64,000 bases of DNA from Salipiger sp. H15 (GTDB lineage Bacteria > Pseudomonadota > Alphaproteobacteria > Rhodobacterales > Rhodobacteraceae). The stretch is taken from positions 62,001 to 126,000 of the forward strand of contig NZ_CP123388.1 in assembly GCF_040409955.1 (NCBI RefSeq), read 5' to 3'. Positions 8,455 through 16,367 of the stretch are shown one piece after another. The notes under the pieces are model-generated. The model was not told the origin of the DNA and searched no databases. It saw only the letters and a program-made list of their open reading frames with translations. The translations under genes and the position numbers were made by a program. The first letter of the stretch is position 1, and every line of letters starts with the position of its first letter.

Positions 8455-9768
8455 TCAGAATTCCTGCAGGTTGTCGCGCAGGAGCTGGTGCCTGTACTCG
8501 GTCCGCACGAGGCCGCGCTTCTGCAGCTCGGGCACGAGTCCGTCGGCGATCTCGACGAGGTAGTGACGGCTCACCCGCAGCACCGGCGTGGTGATGAGGA
8601 AGCCGTCGCCGCCCACCTCGGCCATCGCCTCGCCCATCTTCTCGGCGACCTGCGCCGGGGTGCCGATCAACTCCATCGACGACACCAGCCCGCCGCCCTC
8701 GGCCGCGGCCAGCTCGCGCAGCGTCTTGCCGCTGCCCCACTGCTGGAACTTGTCGAGCGTGCCGCTCTCGCCGTTGGTCACCAGCTTCTCGGGCAGCGGC
8801 TTGTCGAGGTCGTATTGCGAGAAGTCGATCTCGGTGATCGCCGAGATCGAGGCGAGCACGTCGTTGACGAAATGGTCCGAGGTGGTGACCCGCCGGTACT
8901 TGGCCTTGGCGTCCTCCTCGGTCTCGCCCAGCGTCGGGGTGATGCAGAACAGCACCTTGATCTCGTCGGGGTTGCGGCCGATCTTCTCGGCCCGCGCGCG
9001 GATGTCGTCGCGGAACTCCTTCATCCCGGCGATGCCGTTGGCCACCGAAATGATCGAATCCGCATGCTTGGCGGCAAAGTCGCGGCCACGCGGCGAGGCC
9101 CCGGCCTGCACGTAGACCGGGCGCTTCTGCGGCGAGGGCACGGTGTTGAGCGGGCCGCGCACCTTGAAATACTCGCCCTCGAAGTTGATCGCGCGGACCT
9201 TGGTGCTGTCGGCGTAGACGCCGTTCTCGCGGTCGAGCACCACGGCATCGGCATCCCAGCTGTCGAAGAGCTGGCCGACGACGTCCATGTACTCGTCCGC
9301 CATGGCATAGCGCTGCTCGCGCGGGGGCAGCACGTCCATGCCGAAGTTCTGCGCCGCGAGATCCTCGGCCGAGGTCACCACGTTCCAGCCGAAGCGGCCC
9401 CGGGTGAGGCTGTCGATGGTCGAGGAGAGCCGCGCCAGCATGAAGGGCGGGTAGGCCATCGTCGACATGGTGGCGACGACGCCGAGGTTGCGCGTCGCCA
9501 TGCCCATCGCGGCCGCCAGCGGCGCGGGGTCATGCTTGGGCGCCATCATGCCGTTGGCGAGCGAGAATTTGCGGTCGCCGCCGAAGGTCTCGGGGACCAT
9601 CAGCTTGTCCTCGATCATGATGTAGTCGAAGCAGGCCCGTTCCAGCGTCTGCGCCATCTCGACGTAGAACTGCCCGTCCCACGGATAGCCGCCCTGCCCG
9701 AAGGGGGCGCGCCACTCGTCGGGGGTGAAGTTCATGAACCATGCAAGGTGAAAGCGTTTGTCGGTCAT
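8455..9768 (-). CDS. LLM-class flavin monooxygenase (NtaA/SnaA/DszA family)
   Basis: This 437-residue protein has the bacterial luciferase-like barrel of the nitrilotriacetate monooxygenase family. The features seen are an N-terminal FHLAWFMNFTPDEW, the IEDKLMVP segment, GRFGWNVVTS and YVQAGASPRGRDFAAKHAD. These enzymes use reduced FMN from a separate reductase to attack C-N or C-S bonds; no reductase gene is visible nearby. It sits between an ABC importer and the creatininase-family gene, so it probably performs an early oxidative step on the imported compound. An AAGGA ribosome site lies 8 bases ahead of the ATG. Confidence 0.85.
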   Translation of the reverse strand: MTDKRFHLAWFMNFTPDEWRAPFGQGGYPWDGQFYVEMAQTLERACFDYIMIEDKLMVPETFGGDRKFSLANGMMAPKHDPAPLAAAMGMATRNLGVVATMSTMAYPPFMLARLSSTIDSLTRGRFGWNVVTSAEDLAAQNFGMDVLPPREQRYAMADEYMDVVGQLFDSWDADAVVLDRENGVYADSTKVRAINFEGEYFKVRGPLNTVPSPQKRPVYVQAGASPRGRDFAAKHADSIISVANGIAGMKEFRDDIRARAEKIGRNPDEIKVLFCITPTLGETEEDAKAKYRRVTTSDHFVNDVLASISAITEIDFSQYDLDKPLPEKLVTNGESGTLDKFQQWGSGKTLRELAAAEGGGLVSSMELIGTPAQVAEKMGEAMAEVGGDGFLITTPVLRVSRHYLVEIADGLVPELQKRGLVRTEYRHQLLRDNLQEF

Positions 9769-9816
9769 CTGTCAGTCCTTGAGGAAGTGCCGGACGCGCC
9801 GGCCTTGGGCGTGTGA

Positions 9817-9827
9817 GGGGGGGGGGG
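9817..9827. repeat. Run of eleven G
   Basis: An uninterrupted G11 tract lies between the stop of the ABC ATPase gene and the start of the flavin monooxygenase gene. It is outside both coding regions. Such tracts can vary in length in cells or be misread in sequencing. Confidence 0.9.
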
Positions 9828-10592
9828 TCAGAGCGCCGCGCTCTCTTCGCGGCGCAGGGTGCGGGCAAGCCGCGGCTTGGCGTCGAAATCCGACGTGACG
9901 ATCGAGCCGAACCGGTGCGGCGCGTGCGGATCGTGGCGGCGCTTGTCGACGGCGATCACCCGCGTGCCAAGGTGGAAGGCCTCGGACAAATCGTGGGTGA
10001 CCATGACCACCGTCATCTGGTGCTCTTCCCAGAGCTCCAGGACCAGCGCGTGCATCGCCCGGCGGGTGCCCGGATCGAGCGCGCCGAAGGGCTCGTCGAG
10101 CAGCAGCACCTTGGGCCGGGTCATCAGCGCCTGCGCGATCGCCAGCCGCTGCTGCTGCCCGCCCGAGAGCTGCGCCGGGTAGAGCGCCGCGTGGCCGCCC
10201 AGCCCGACCCGGTCGAGCATCGCCTGCGCCCGCTCGCGCAGCTCGGCCCGGGCGCTGCCGAAGAGCCGCCCCAGCAGCGGCGCGGCCTGCCATTCCGGCC
10301 CGGTCATCACGTTGCCGATCACCGTGCGGTGCGGCAGCACCGAGTAGCGCTGGAAGACGATGCCGCGGTCGGGCATCGGCTCGGTCGCGATGGGCACGCC
10401 GTCGATGGCGATGCGCCCGGAGCTGGGCAGTTCCTGGCTCAGCAGCAGGCGCAGGAGCGTGGTCTTGCCCGCGCCCGACGGGCCGACGACGGCGAGGAAC
10501 TCGTTGTCGTCGATGGTCAGGTCGATGTTCTCGAGCACCACGGTCTCGCCGTAGCTTTTCGAGACGTTCTCGAAGGTGATCACCGCCATCAT
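9828..10592 (-). CDS. ABC importer ATPase, NitT/TauT/SsuB type
   Basis: 254 residues with Walker A GPSGAGKTT (about residue 37), Q-loop VFQRYSVLP, signature LSGGQQQR, Walker B VLLLDEPFGALD and the switch His in VTHDLSEA. The sequence class is that of ATPases serving nitrate, taurine, alkanesulfonate or similar small-molecule importers. It overlaps the permease gene upstream by 4 bases and completes a three-gene importer with the permease and binding protein. Two ATG codons stand in tandem at the start (10592 and 10589). Confidence 0.9.
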   Translation of the reverse strand: MMAVITFENVSKSYGETVVLENIDLTIDDNEFLAVVGPSGAGKTTLLRLLLSQELPSSGRIAIDGVPIATEPMPDRGIVFQRYSVLPHRTVIGNVMTGPEWQAAPLLGRLFGSARAELRERAQAMLDRVGLGGHAALYPAQLSGGQQQRLAIAQALMTRPKVLLLDEPFGALDPGTRRAMHALVLELWEEHQMTVVMVTHDLSEAFHLGTRVIAVDKRRHDPHAPHRFGSIVTSDFDAKPRLARTLRREESAAL

Positions 10593-11407
10593 CCGCCCTC
10601 CCGGAAGCGCGTCCAGGGGATCGCGTCATGCGCCAGCCGCAGCGCGTAATCCATCACGAAGGCGAGGACGGTGATCCACACGACATAGGGCAGGATCACG
10701 TCCATCGCGAGGTAGCGCCGCACCAGGAAGATGCGGTAGCCGAGCCCTGCCTCGGCGGTGATCGCCTCGGCCGCGATGACGAAAAGCCAGGCCGCGCCGA
10801 GCGACAGGCGCACCGAGCTGATCAGCCGGGGCATCACCTGCGGGAACACCACGCCGAGGATCATCTGCCAGGTCGAGGCGCCCAGCGTCTGCGCCTTGAC
10901 GATCTGCTCACGCGGGATCTCGGCGACCCGCAGCATCACGTCGCGGATGATGAAGGGCGCGATGCCGAAGACGATCAGCACGGTCTTCGACAGCTCGCCG
11001 AGGCCGAAGAGGATGAACAGGATCGGCAGCACCGCCAGCGGCGGCACCAGCGAGAGCGCGGCGAAGAACGGCTCGAAGGTGGCGCGCAGGTAGGGGATGA
11101 ACCCCACGAGGATGCCCACCACCAGCCCGATCACCGCCGAGATGCCGAGCCCGATGCCGAGCCGCGAGAGGCTGGCCCAGGTGTCGGCCCAGAACAGCTT
11201 CTTGCCGGTCGCCATGTCGACCTGGAACATCAGGCGCGACATGGCGGCGCGGAAGGCATCGAGCCCGGGCATGAGCTTGTCGGCGGCGTCGGCGGCGTGC
11301 CGCGCCTCCGAGGCGAGCGCGTAGACCGCGATCACCAGGATGAAGGGCATCGCGCCCAGCAGGATCTTGCTCCTGCGGGAGGGAAGCCGGTTGATGACTC
11401 GGCGCAT
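10589..11407 (-). CDS. ABC importer permease, NitT/TauT type
   Basis: 272 residues with an N-terminal helix (about 15-33) followed by a binding-protein-dependent transport domain. The EAA-like loop is QIVKAQTLGASTWQMILGVV, and five or six predicted helices are visible. It lies between the binding-protein gene and the ATPase gene, to which it is coupled by a 4-base overlap. It should form the membrane channel for the substrate of this catabolic locus. Confidence 0.9.
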   Translation of the reverse strand: MRRVINRLPSRRSKILLGAMPFILVIAVYALASEARHAADAADKLMPGLDAFRAAMSRLMFQVDMATGKKLFWADTWASLSRLGIGLGISAVIGLVVGILVGFIPYLRATFEPFFAALSLVPPLAVLPILFILFGLGELSKTVLIVFGIAPFIIRDVMLRVAEIPREQIVKAQTLGASTWQMILGVVFPQVMPRLISSVRLSLGAAWLFVIAAEAITAEAGLGYRIFLVRRYLAMDVILPYVVWITVLAFVMDYALRLAHDAIPWTRFREGG

Positions 11408-11428
11408 GGGAGGTCTCGTGGGCCCGGC

Positions 11429-12499
11429 TTAGAGCGCGCCCGCCGCCGCCATCTCGGAGAAGCTGGGATCGAAGCGCAGCTTGACGTTGGCGGGATCGCC
11501 GAGCGTGGTGCCGCCGACCTCGATGCCGATCGCGTCGACACTGGCGGCGCCCTGCCCGAACAGCCCCTGCTCGAAGCTGAAGGTGCGCACCTTGTCCATG
11601 ATCTCCTTGCTGCTCTCGGCGTTCAGGAAGGCGGCGGCGTCCCCGGGCGTGGTGAAGAAATGGGTCTGGTCCTCCTGCACCGAGAAGCCCGCGACATCGG
11701 TGCCCATGGCAGAGGCCATCACCTCGGCCATCGGCTTCGCGTCGCCGGTCTCGGCGGCCATGGTCGCCATCGCCTCGTACCACGCGCCGGTCAGCGCCTT
11801 GGCGAACTCGGGGTGCTCGGCCAGCGTGTCGGTGCGGGCGATGAACACGTCCATGATCTCGCCGGGGATCTGCGAGCTGTCGAAGAGCACCTTGCTCTCG
11901 GAGACCTGACTCAGCATCTCGGTGGCGATCGGGTTCCAGGTGGCGACGTGCTTCATCTCGGGCTGGGTGACATAGGCGGCCCCGATCTCGGCGTCCGAGA
12001 TGTTGACCGACTTCACCCGCCACGGCTCGGTGATCCCGGCCTCGGCGAGGGCGCGGTTCAGCAGGTAGTGCGAGACCGAGTATTGCAGCAGCCAGACCTC
12101 GTCATCGAGCAGGTCCTCGACCTTTTCGGCGCTGCGCGAGATCAGCATGTCATTGCCGTTCGAATAGTCGGTGATCAGGAAGATCGAGGTGTCCACCCCG
12201 CCCGCCGCTGGCATGGTCAGCGCGTCCATCCCGGCCACCGCCACGGCGTCGAGATCGCCGGCGATGAACTGGTTGATCGAGCCCACGTAGTCGTTGATCT
12301 GGATGAGCTCGACATCGACGCCGTATTTCTCGCCCCATTTCTCCATCAGACCCTCGGTGCGCATCCACGCCAGGGGCATGAAGCCGACATAGACCACGTA
12401 GCCGACACGGAAGGTTTGCTTCTCCTGCGCCTGTGCGGGCGCGGTGAAGGCGATGGAGGCTGCGGAGGCCAACAGGAAAAACAGTTTGGGAGTGCGCAT
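11429..12499 (-). CDS. ABC importer periplasmic binding protein, NitT/TauT type
   Basis: 356 residues with a clear signal peptide (cleavage after about residue 24, APAQAQ|EKQ). A SsuA/ThiY-like binding fold follows (FRVGYVVYVGFMPLAWMRTEGL, then GDLDAVAVAGMDALTMP). It is the first gene of an operon that continues through permease, ATPase, flavin monooxygenase, creatininase-family enzyme and two SDRs. A GGGAGG-like ribosome site precedes the start. Expression is probably controlled by the divergent TetR gene. The ligand is unknown; the downstream amidohydrolase suggests a nitrogen-containing ring or amide. Confidence 0.88.
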   Translation of the reverse strand: MRTPKLFFLLASAASIAFTAPAQAQEKQTFRVGYVVYVGFMPLAWMRTEGLMEKWGEKYGVDVELIQINDYVGSINQFIAGDLDAVAVAGMDALTMPAAGGVDTSIFLITDYSNGNDMLISRSAEKVEDLLDDEVWLLQYSVSHYLLNRALAEAGITEPWRVKSVNISDAEIGAAYVTQPEMKHVATWNPIATEMLSQVSESKVLFDSSQIPGEIMDVFIARTDTLAEHPEFAKALTGAWYEAMATMAAETGDAKPMAEVMASAMGTDVAGFSVQEDQTHFFTTPGDAAAFLNAESSKEIMDKVRTFSFEQGLFGQGAASVDAIGIEVGGTTLGDPANVKLRFDPSFSEMAAAGAL

Positions 12500-12536
12500 G
12501 AAAAAGTCTCCGGGAGGGAAGAGATGTTCGGTGACC

Positions 12537-12600
12537 TAACTAAACGTGCGTTGAATAGTTAAAATCAAGTTTTTAATATGTATAAATAATGCGCTATTAA
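12537..12600. promoter_or_regulatory. AT-rich divergent control region with two inverted repeats
   Basis: Within the 149-base gap between the importer operon and the divergent TetR gene lie TAACTA (12537) paired with TAGTTA (12556), and TTAATA (12573) paired with TATTAA (12595). The stretch is much richer in A/T than its surroundings. This is the expected place for both promoters and the TetR operator. Confidence 0.5.
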
Positions 12601-12648
12601 TCGGGCGATGAGTCCGCTATCGAAGCGCACCTGGAACGCGGAGCACCC

Positions 12649-13260
12649 ATGGCCAAGACCGCAGCGAGGAAAAGGCTCGATCCAGCCGAACGGCGCACGC
12701 AGATTCTGGATGAGATGCTGAAGCTCTGCGCGAATCAGCACTTCGCCTCGATCACCATGCGCCAGCTCGCCGGGGCCTGCGGCGTGAACATAGCGCTGCT
12801 CTACCACTATTTCGACAACAAGGACGTGCTGGTCCACGCCACGCTGCGCCACGCGATCGACGACTTCCTCGTCGCCTTCGACGACCTGCCGAAAGACGCG
12901 GATGCGCCGCTCGGCGCGGCGGATGCCTGGATCGCGGCGACGATCGACGCGGCCCCGCGGCTGACGCGCATGGTCAAGCTGATGAGCGATTTCGGCACGC
13001 AGGAGAACCGCGACGCCGAGGCGCTGGCCATGGTCGACGAGTTCTATGCCCGCGAGCGTGAGACCCTGCGACAAGCGATCCTCGAGGGGATCGCGGACGG
13101 GCGCTTCCGCCAGGTCGACGCCGAACGCACCGCGCGCCTGACCTCCATCGCCATCGACGGGGTCTTCTACGGCGGCCCGGCGCGCAACGACTTCGACCAT
13201 GGCGGCAACCTGCGCGACATCCGCGACCAGCTGCTGGAGTTCCTCGCGCGGCCGGGCTGA
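12649..13260 (+). CDS. TetR-family transcriptional regulator
   Basis: 203 residues with an N-terminal TetR DNA-binding domain (about residues 13-60). The helix-turn-helix reads ITMRQLAGACGVNIALLYHYF. A helical C-terminal domain follows. It is divergent from the ABC importer/creatininase operon and most likely controls it through the AT-rich repeats between them. The inducer is probably the imported substrate or a breakdown product. It ends 10 bases from a convergent gene of the methanol locus. Confidence 0.85.
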   Translation: MAKTAARKRLDPAERRTQILDEMLKLCANQHFASITMRQLAGACGVNIALLYHYFDNKDVLVHATLRHAIDDFLVAFDDLPKDADAPLGAADAWIAATIDAAPRLTRMVKLMSDFGTQENRDAEALAMVDEFYARERETLRQAILEGIADGRFRQVDAERTARLTSIAIDGVFYGGPARNDFDHGGNLRDIRDQLLEFLARPG

Positions 13261-13270
13261 CGGGGCCGCC

Positions 13271-13699
13271 TTACTGGATGGTGATCTCGACCCGCTGGCT
13301 CTCGCCGCTGGAGCCGGGGATCTTCAGGTAATACTGGCCCGGCTTGATCGCCAGGAACTCGATCTCCATCTCGCCCGCCTCGTCGAACTCGACGCTCTCG
13401 AGCCCGTAGGGGCGGATCTCAAGCCCGTTCACCACCACCTCGTTCACCCAGATGGCGCGGAAGAAGCCCGGCCCCTCGAGTCCCAGCTCGCCCGAGCCGT
13501 CGGCGGTGATCTCGAGCTCGTAGACCATGCCGGATTTCAGCGTGATCGGCCCCTCGGCCAGCGGCTTGCCCACCGACAGGGTGATCTCGGGCATCTCTTC
13601 CTTGTTGTCATGCGACAGGATGCCGGCGAAGCCGTACTCGTGGGCAGCAGCGGGCAGCGCCAGCGCGGTCAGCGCGGCGGCGAACAGGGTCGTTCTCAT
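13271..13699 (-). CDS. Exported beta-sandwich protein of unknown function
   Basis: 142 residues with a signal peptide (cleavage after about residue 19, LPAAA|HEYG). The mature part is acidic and predicted all-beta, with a C-terminal GQYYLKIPGSSGESQRVEITI. The shape recalls cupredoxin-like domains, but I see no complete His-Cys-His-Met copper site, so I do not assign metal binding. It is the last gene of the operon running from the periplasmic binding protein at 17567. It starts 17 bases after the ABC ATPase gene, so a role in the quinoprotein system is likely by context. Confidence 0.7.
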   Translation of the reverse strand: MRTTLFAAALTALALPAAAHEYGFAGILSHDNKEEMPEITLSVGKPLAEGPITLKSGMVYELEITADGSGELGLEGPGFFRAIWVNEVVVNGLEIRPYGLESVEFDEAGEMEIEFLAIKPGQYYLKIPGSSGESQRVEITIQ

Positions 13700-13715
13700 G
13701 GATCTGGCTCCTCCT

Positions 13716-14387
13716 TCAGACCAGGTGCGGGGTCAACGTGGCGGGCTGACCCTGCAGGTGCAGGATGCGGCTGGCCAATCTTTCTGCCTCGGCGCGGGCG
13801 TGGGTGACGAAAAGCACCGCCGGGCGCAGTTCTGCGATCAGGTCCTCGGTGAGCGACAGCATCGCCTCGGCCAGCTCGGGATCGAGCGACACGAAGGGCT
13901 CGTCCATCACCAGCATGTCGAGCCGCCCGGCAAAGGCCCGCGCCAGCGCCAGCCGGCGCTGCTGGCCCAGCGACAGGCTGCGCGGAAAGGCGTCGTGGCG
14001 GCCCCTCAGCCCGACCCGGTCGAGCGCGACACGCGCATCCCCCTCGCTGAGCTCGGGATGCACCAGCATGAGGTTCTGCAGCGCGGTGCGCCAGGGCAGC
14101 AGCGTCGGCTCCTGGAACACCATGGCCATGTGCGCGGGCCGGGTCACCTCGCCCTCGAAATCCTGGTCGAGCCCGGCGACGATGCGCAGCAGCGTGGACT
14201 TGCCGACACCGGACGGGCCGAGCAGCGCCACGGTCTCGCCCCGCGAGACGGTGAAATGCACGTTGCGCAGCACCTGCGTATCGCCGAAGCGCTTCGAGCG
14301 CACCTCGACCCGCACCGCGCCGGGGTCCGCCAGTTTCGGGTGAAGCGGCACGACGCGCGGGTCCTCGTGTCTGGTGCTGGGGCTCAT
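13716..14387 (-). CDS. ABC importer ATPase, NitT/TauT type, of the quinoprotein locus
   Basis: 223 residues with Walker A GPSGVGKST, signature LSLGQQRR, Walker B MLVMDEPFVSLD and the switch His in VTHARAEAE. The start at 14387 (MSPSTRHEDP) was chosen; the frame stays open further upstream into the preceding gene. The binding-protein gene lies 10 bases upstream, but there is no permease beside it. A matching NitT-type permease is 31 kb away at 45819-46649 next to other quinoprotein-associated ABC genes. Confidence 0.85.
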   Translation of the reverse strand: MSPSTRHEDPRVVPLHPKLADPGAVRVEVRSKRFGDTQVLRNVHFTVSRGETVALLGPSGVGKSTLLRIVAGLDQDFEGEVTRPAHMAMVFQEPTLLPWRTALQNLMLVHPELSEGDARVALDRVGLRGRHDAFPRSLSLGQQRRLALARAFAGRLDMLVMDEPFVSLDPELAEAMLSLTEDLIAELRPAVLFVTHARAEAERLASRILHLQGQPATLTPHLV

Positions 14388-14397
14388 CCGCGCGCCT

Positions 14398-15363
14398 TCA
14401 TTCGACCGCCGCGAAAAGGCCATCCGGAACATGGTCCGCCTGCCCCACCAGCTCGGCCCCGCCAAGCTCGGCCATCAGCGACAGCAACCGGTCCGCGGCG
14501 GCGGCATCGACCGGCCCGCGCGCCGGCACCCCGGCCAGCCAGTCCTTGCGCAGCTGCTCGAACTCCGCCTCGTCCTCGGCATTCATCTGAGGGCGCAGCG
14601 CCTCCCAGGCCGACGCATCCTCGGCCAGCAGGTCCTTGGCGTCGCGGCTGGCCTCGTAGAAGGCCTGTCCCAGGCCCTCGTGCGCGGCAAGGAAATCCTC
14701 CTTGAAGTAATAGCCGAGCAGCGGCACGTCGGGATCGAGCCCCAGCGCCTCCGCCGCGGTCTCGACCGAGATCAGTTCGCGCATCCCCGCCGCCTTCATC
14801 TTGGCGAGGAAGTGCCAGAAGTTGACCGCCCCGGCATAGTCGCCCGAGAGCGCCGACTTGTAGATCAGCGGCGGTGCGCCGAAGACCTGCTCGGTCTCGG
14901 CCTTGAGGTCCATGCCGTATTCCTTCTGCGCAAAGGCGCGCAGGATCAGCCACGACTTGTCGAGCGGCCCGCCGGCGATACCGATCTTGCCGCCCTTGAG
15001 GTCGGCCAGCGTCTCGGCGTCCGAGCCGCCGGGCACCAGCAGCCCGCCCACCGCGCGGGAATAGGGCACCACCACGTAGTTCCTGCCCTCGGCGCGCTGG
15101 CGGGCGACCCAGATCCAGTCGGCCACGGCCATGTCGGCCTCGTCGCCCTCGACCGCGATACGCGTCGCGCCATTGTCGGCGAAGGTCACCATCTCCAGCT
15201 TGAAGCCGTGCTTCTCGTCGAAGCCGTGGGCGGCGATCGTCTCCAGCTCCCAGTTCACCGTGCCGATCTTCAGCACGGCGGCGCGGATCACCGGAAGATC
15301 CTGCGCGGCGGCCGGAAAGGCGGCGGCGCAGCCCAGCACCAGCGCGGTCAGAAATCGTTTCAT
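14398..15363 (-). CDS. NitT/TauT-type periplasmic binding protein of the quinoprotein locus
   Basis: 321 residues with a signal peptide (cleavage after about residue 20, FPAAAQ|DLP). The binding fold resembles SsuA/ThiY (VIRAAVLKIGTVNWELETI, then EADMAVADWIWVARQRAEG). Its ATPase lies 10 bases downstream. Similar proteins occur beside XoxF-type dehydrogenases, where the ligand has not been settled. Candidates are a cofactor precursor, an alcohol-related compound or a metal chelate; this is inference. A probable permease partner is at 45819-46649. Confidence 0.82.
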   Translation of the reverse strand: MKRFLTALVLGCAAAFPAAAQDLPVIRAAVLKIGTVNWELETIAAHGFDEKHGFKLEMVTFADNGATRIAVEGDEADMAVADWIWVARQRAEGRNYVVVPYSRAVGGLLVPGGSDAETLADLKGGKIGIAGGPLDKSWLILRAFAQKEYGMDLKAETEQVFGAPPLIYKSALSGDYAGAVNFWHFLAKMKAAGMRELISVETAAEALGLDPDVPLLGYYFKEDFLAAHEGLGQAFYEASRDAKDLLAEDASAWEALRPQMNAEDEAEFEQLRKDWLAGVPARGPVDAAAADRLLSLMAELGGAELVGQADHVPDGLFAAVE

Positions 15364-15387
15364 GTGCCGTCTCCCCCCTCTTTGCGT

Positions 15388-16359
15388 TCAGTTCGGCGTG
15401 ATCGCCACGCCCCAGGGCTGCTGCCCCACCTGCACCGACTTGATCGCCTTTTCCGCGGCCACGTCGATCACCGTGATGTCGTTGGAGTTGCCGTTGGTGG
15501 TCACCAGGTACTCCTCGCCGGGGGTGAAGGCCATCTGCCAGACCCGCTGCCCCACCATGATATAGTCGATAACCTCGAGACTTGTCCCGTCGATCACCGC
15601 CACGCGGTTCGCCGGCCCCAGCGCCACGAAGATGCGCCGCCCGTCCGAGGTCGTCTTGATCCCCACCGGCTGCAGCCACTCGGGCAGCACGCCCGGCACC
15701 TCGAAGCCGATCTTCTGGCGCAGGGTCGGCGTGCCGTCCTCGGCGATGTCGATCACGCTGACCGTGCCGCCGATCTCGGCGCTGACGAAGAGCCGGGTGC
15801 CGTCGTCGCTGTACTCGGCGTAGCGCGGCCGCTGGTCCACGAGGACGTTGTGCTTGATCTTGTAATCCTCGGTCGAGATGAAATGCGCCATGTTGGTGGT
15901 TTCCGAGGTGTTCACCACCCACTTGTGGTCGGGCGAGATCGCCATGCCCTCGGGCTCAACCCCCACCGGTACCTCGGCAAGGATCTTGTGGGTCTGCGTG
16001 TCGGTCACCGTGACGAGGTTGTCGTCCTCGTTGGCGATGTAGAGCGGGTTGCCGCTGCGATCGAGCACGAAGAGCTCGGGATCGCCGCCCGAGGGCAGCG
16101 TGTAGAGCTCCTCGTAGGTGTCGGTGTCGAAGACCCGCACCGTGTCGTCGTCCGAGGCGCAGACGTAGAGCAGCTTGCCGTCGGGCGAGAGGGTGATGCC
16201 GCGCGGCCGGTTGCCGCCCTCGAACTCGGTGATCACCTCCCATGTGCCGGTGTCGAGCACGGTGATCGTGTTGCCCCGCTCGTTCGAGACGAAGGCCTTG
16301 CCGGCAAGCGCGCCCGTGGCGGTCAGGCAAAGCGCGGCGGAGAGCATGAGCTTTTTCAT
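15388..16359 (-). CDS. YVTN/NHL-like beta-propeller, PQQ-dehydrogenase associated
   Basis: 323 residues with a signal peptide (MKKLMLSAALCLTATGALA). About seven repeated blades follow, each with a motif like RGITLSPDGKLLYV, VFDTDTYE or VIDIAEDG. It matches the family called PQQ-dependent catabolism-associated beta-propeller. As I recall, the M. extorquens lut (lanthanide uptake) cluster also has such a propeller (lutD). The ATG at 16359 has an AGGA six bases upstream; an ATG at 16371 would overlap the stop of the preceding gene. The function is unknown; it is periplasmic. Confidence 0.85.
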   Translation of the reverse strand: MKKLMLSAALCLTATGALAGKAFVSNERGNTITVLDTGTWEVITEFEGGNRPRGITLSPDGKLLYVCASDDDTVRVFDTDTYEELYTLPSGGDPELFVLDRSGNPLYIANEDDNLVTVTDTQTHKILAEVPVGVEPEGMAISPDHKWVVNTSETTNMAHFISTEDYKIKHNVLVDQRPRYAEYSDDGTRLFVSAEIGGTVSVIDIAEDGTPTLRQKIGFEVPGVLPEWLQPVGIKTTSDGRRIFVALGPANRVAVIDGTSLEVIDYIMVGQRVWQMAFTPGEEYLVTTNGNSNDITVIDVAAEKAIKSVQVGQQPWGVAITPN

Positions 16360-16367
16360 TGGCGTCC

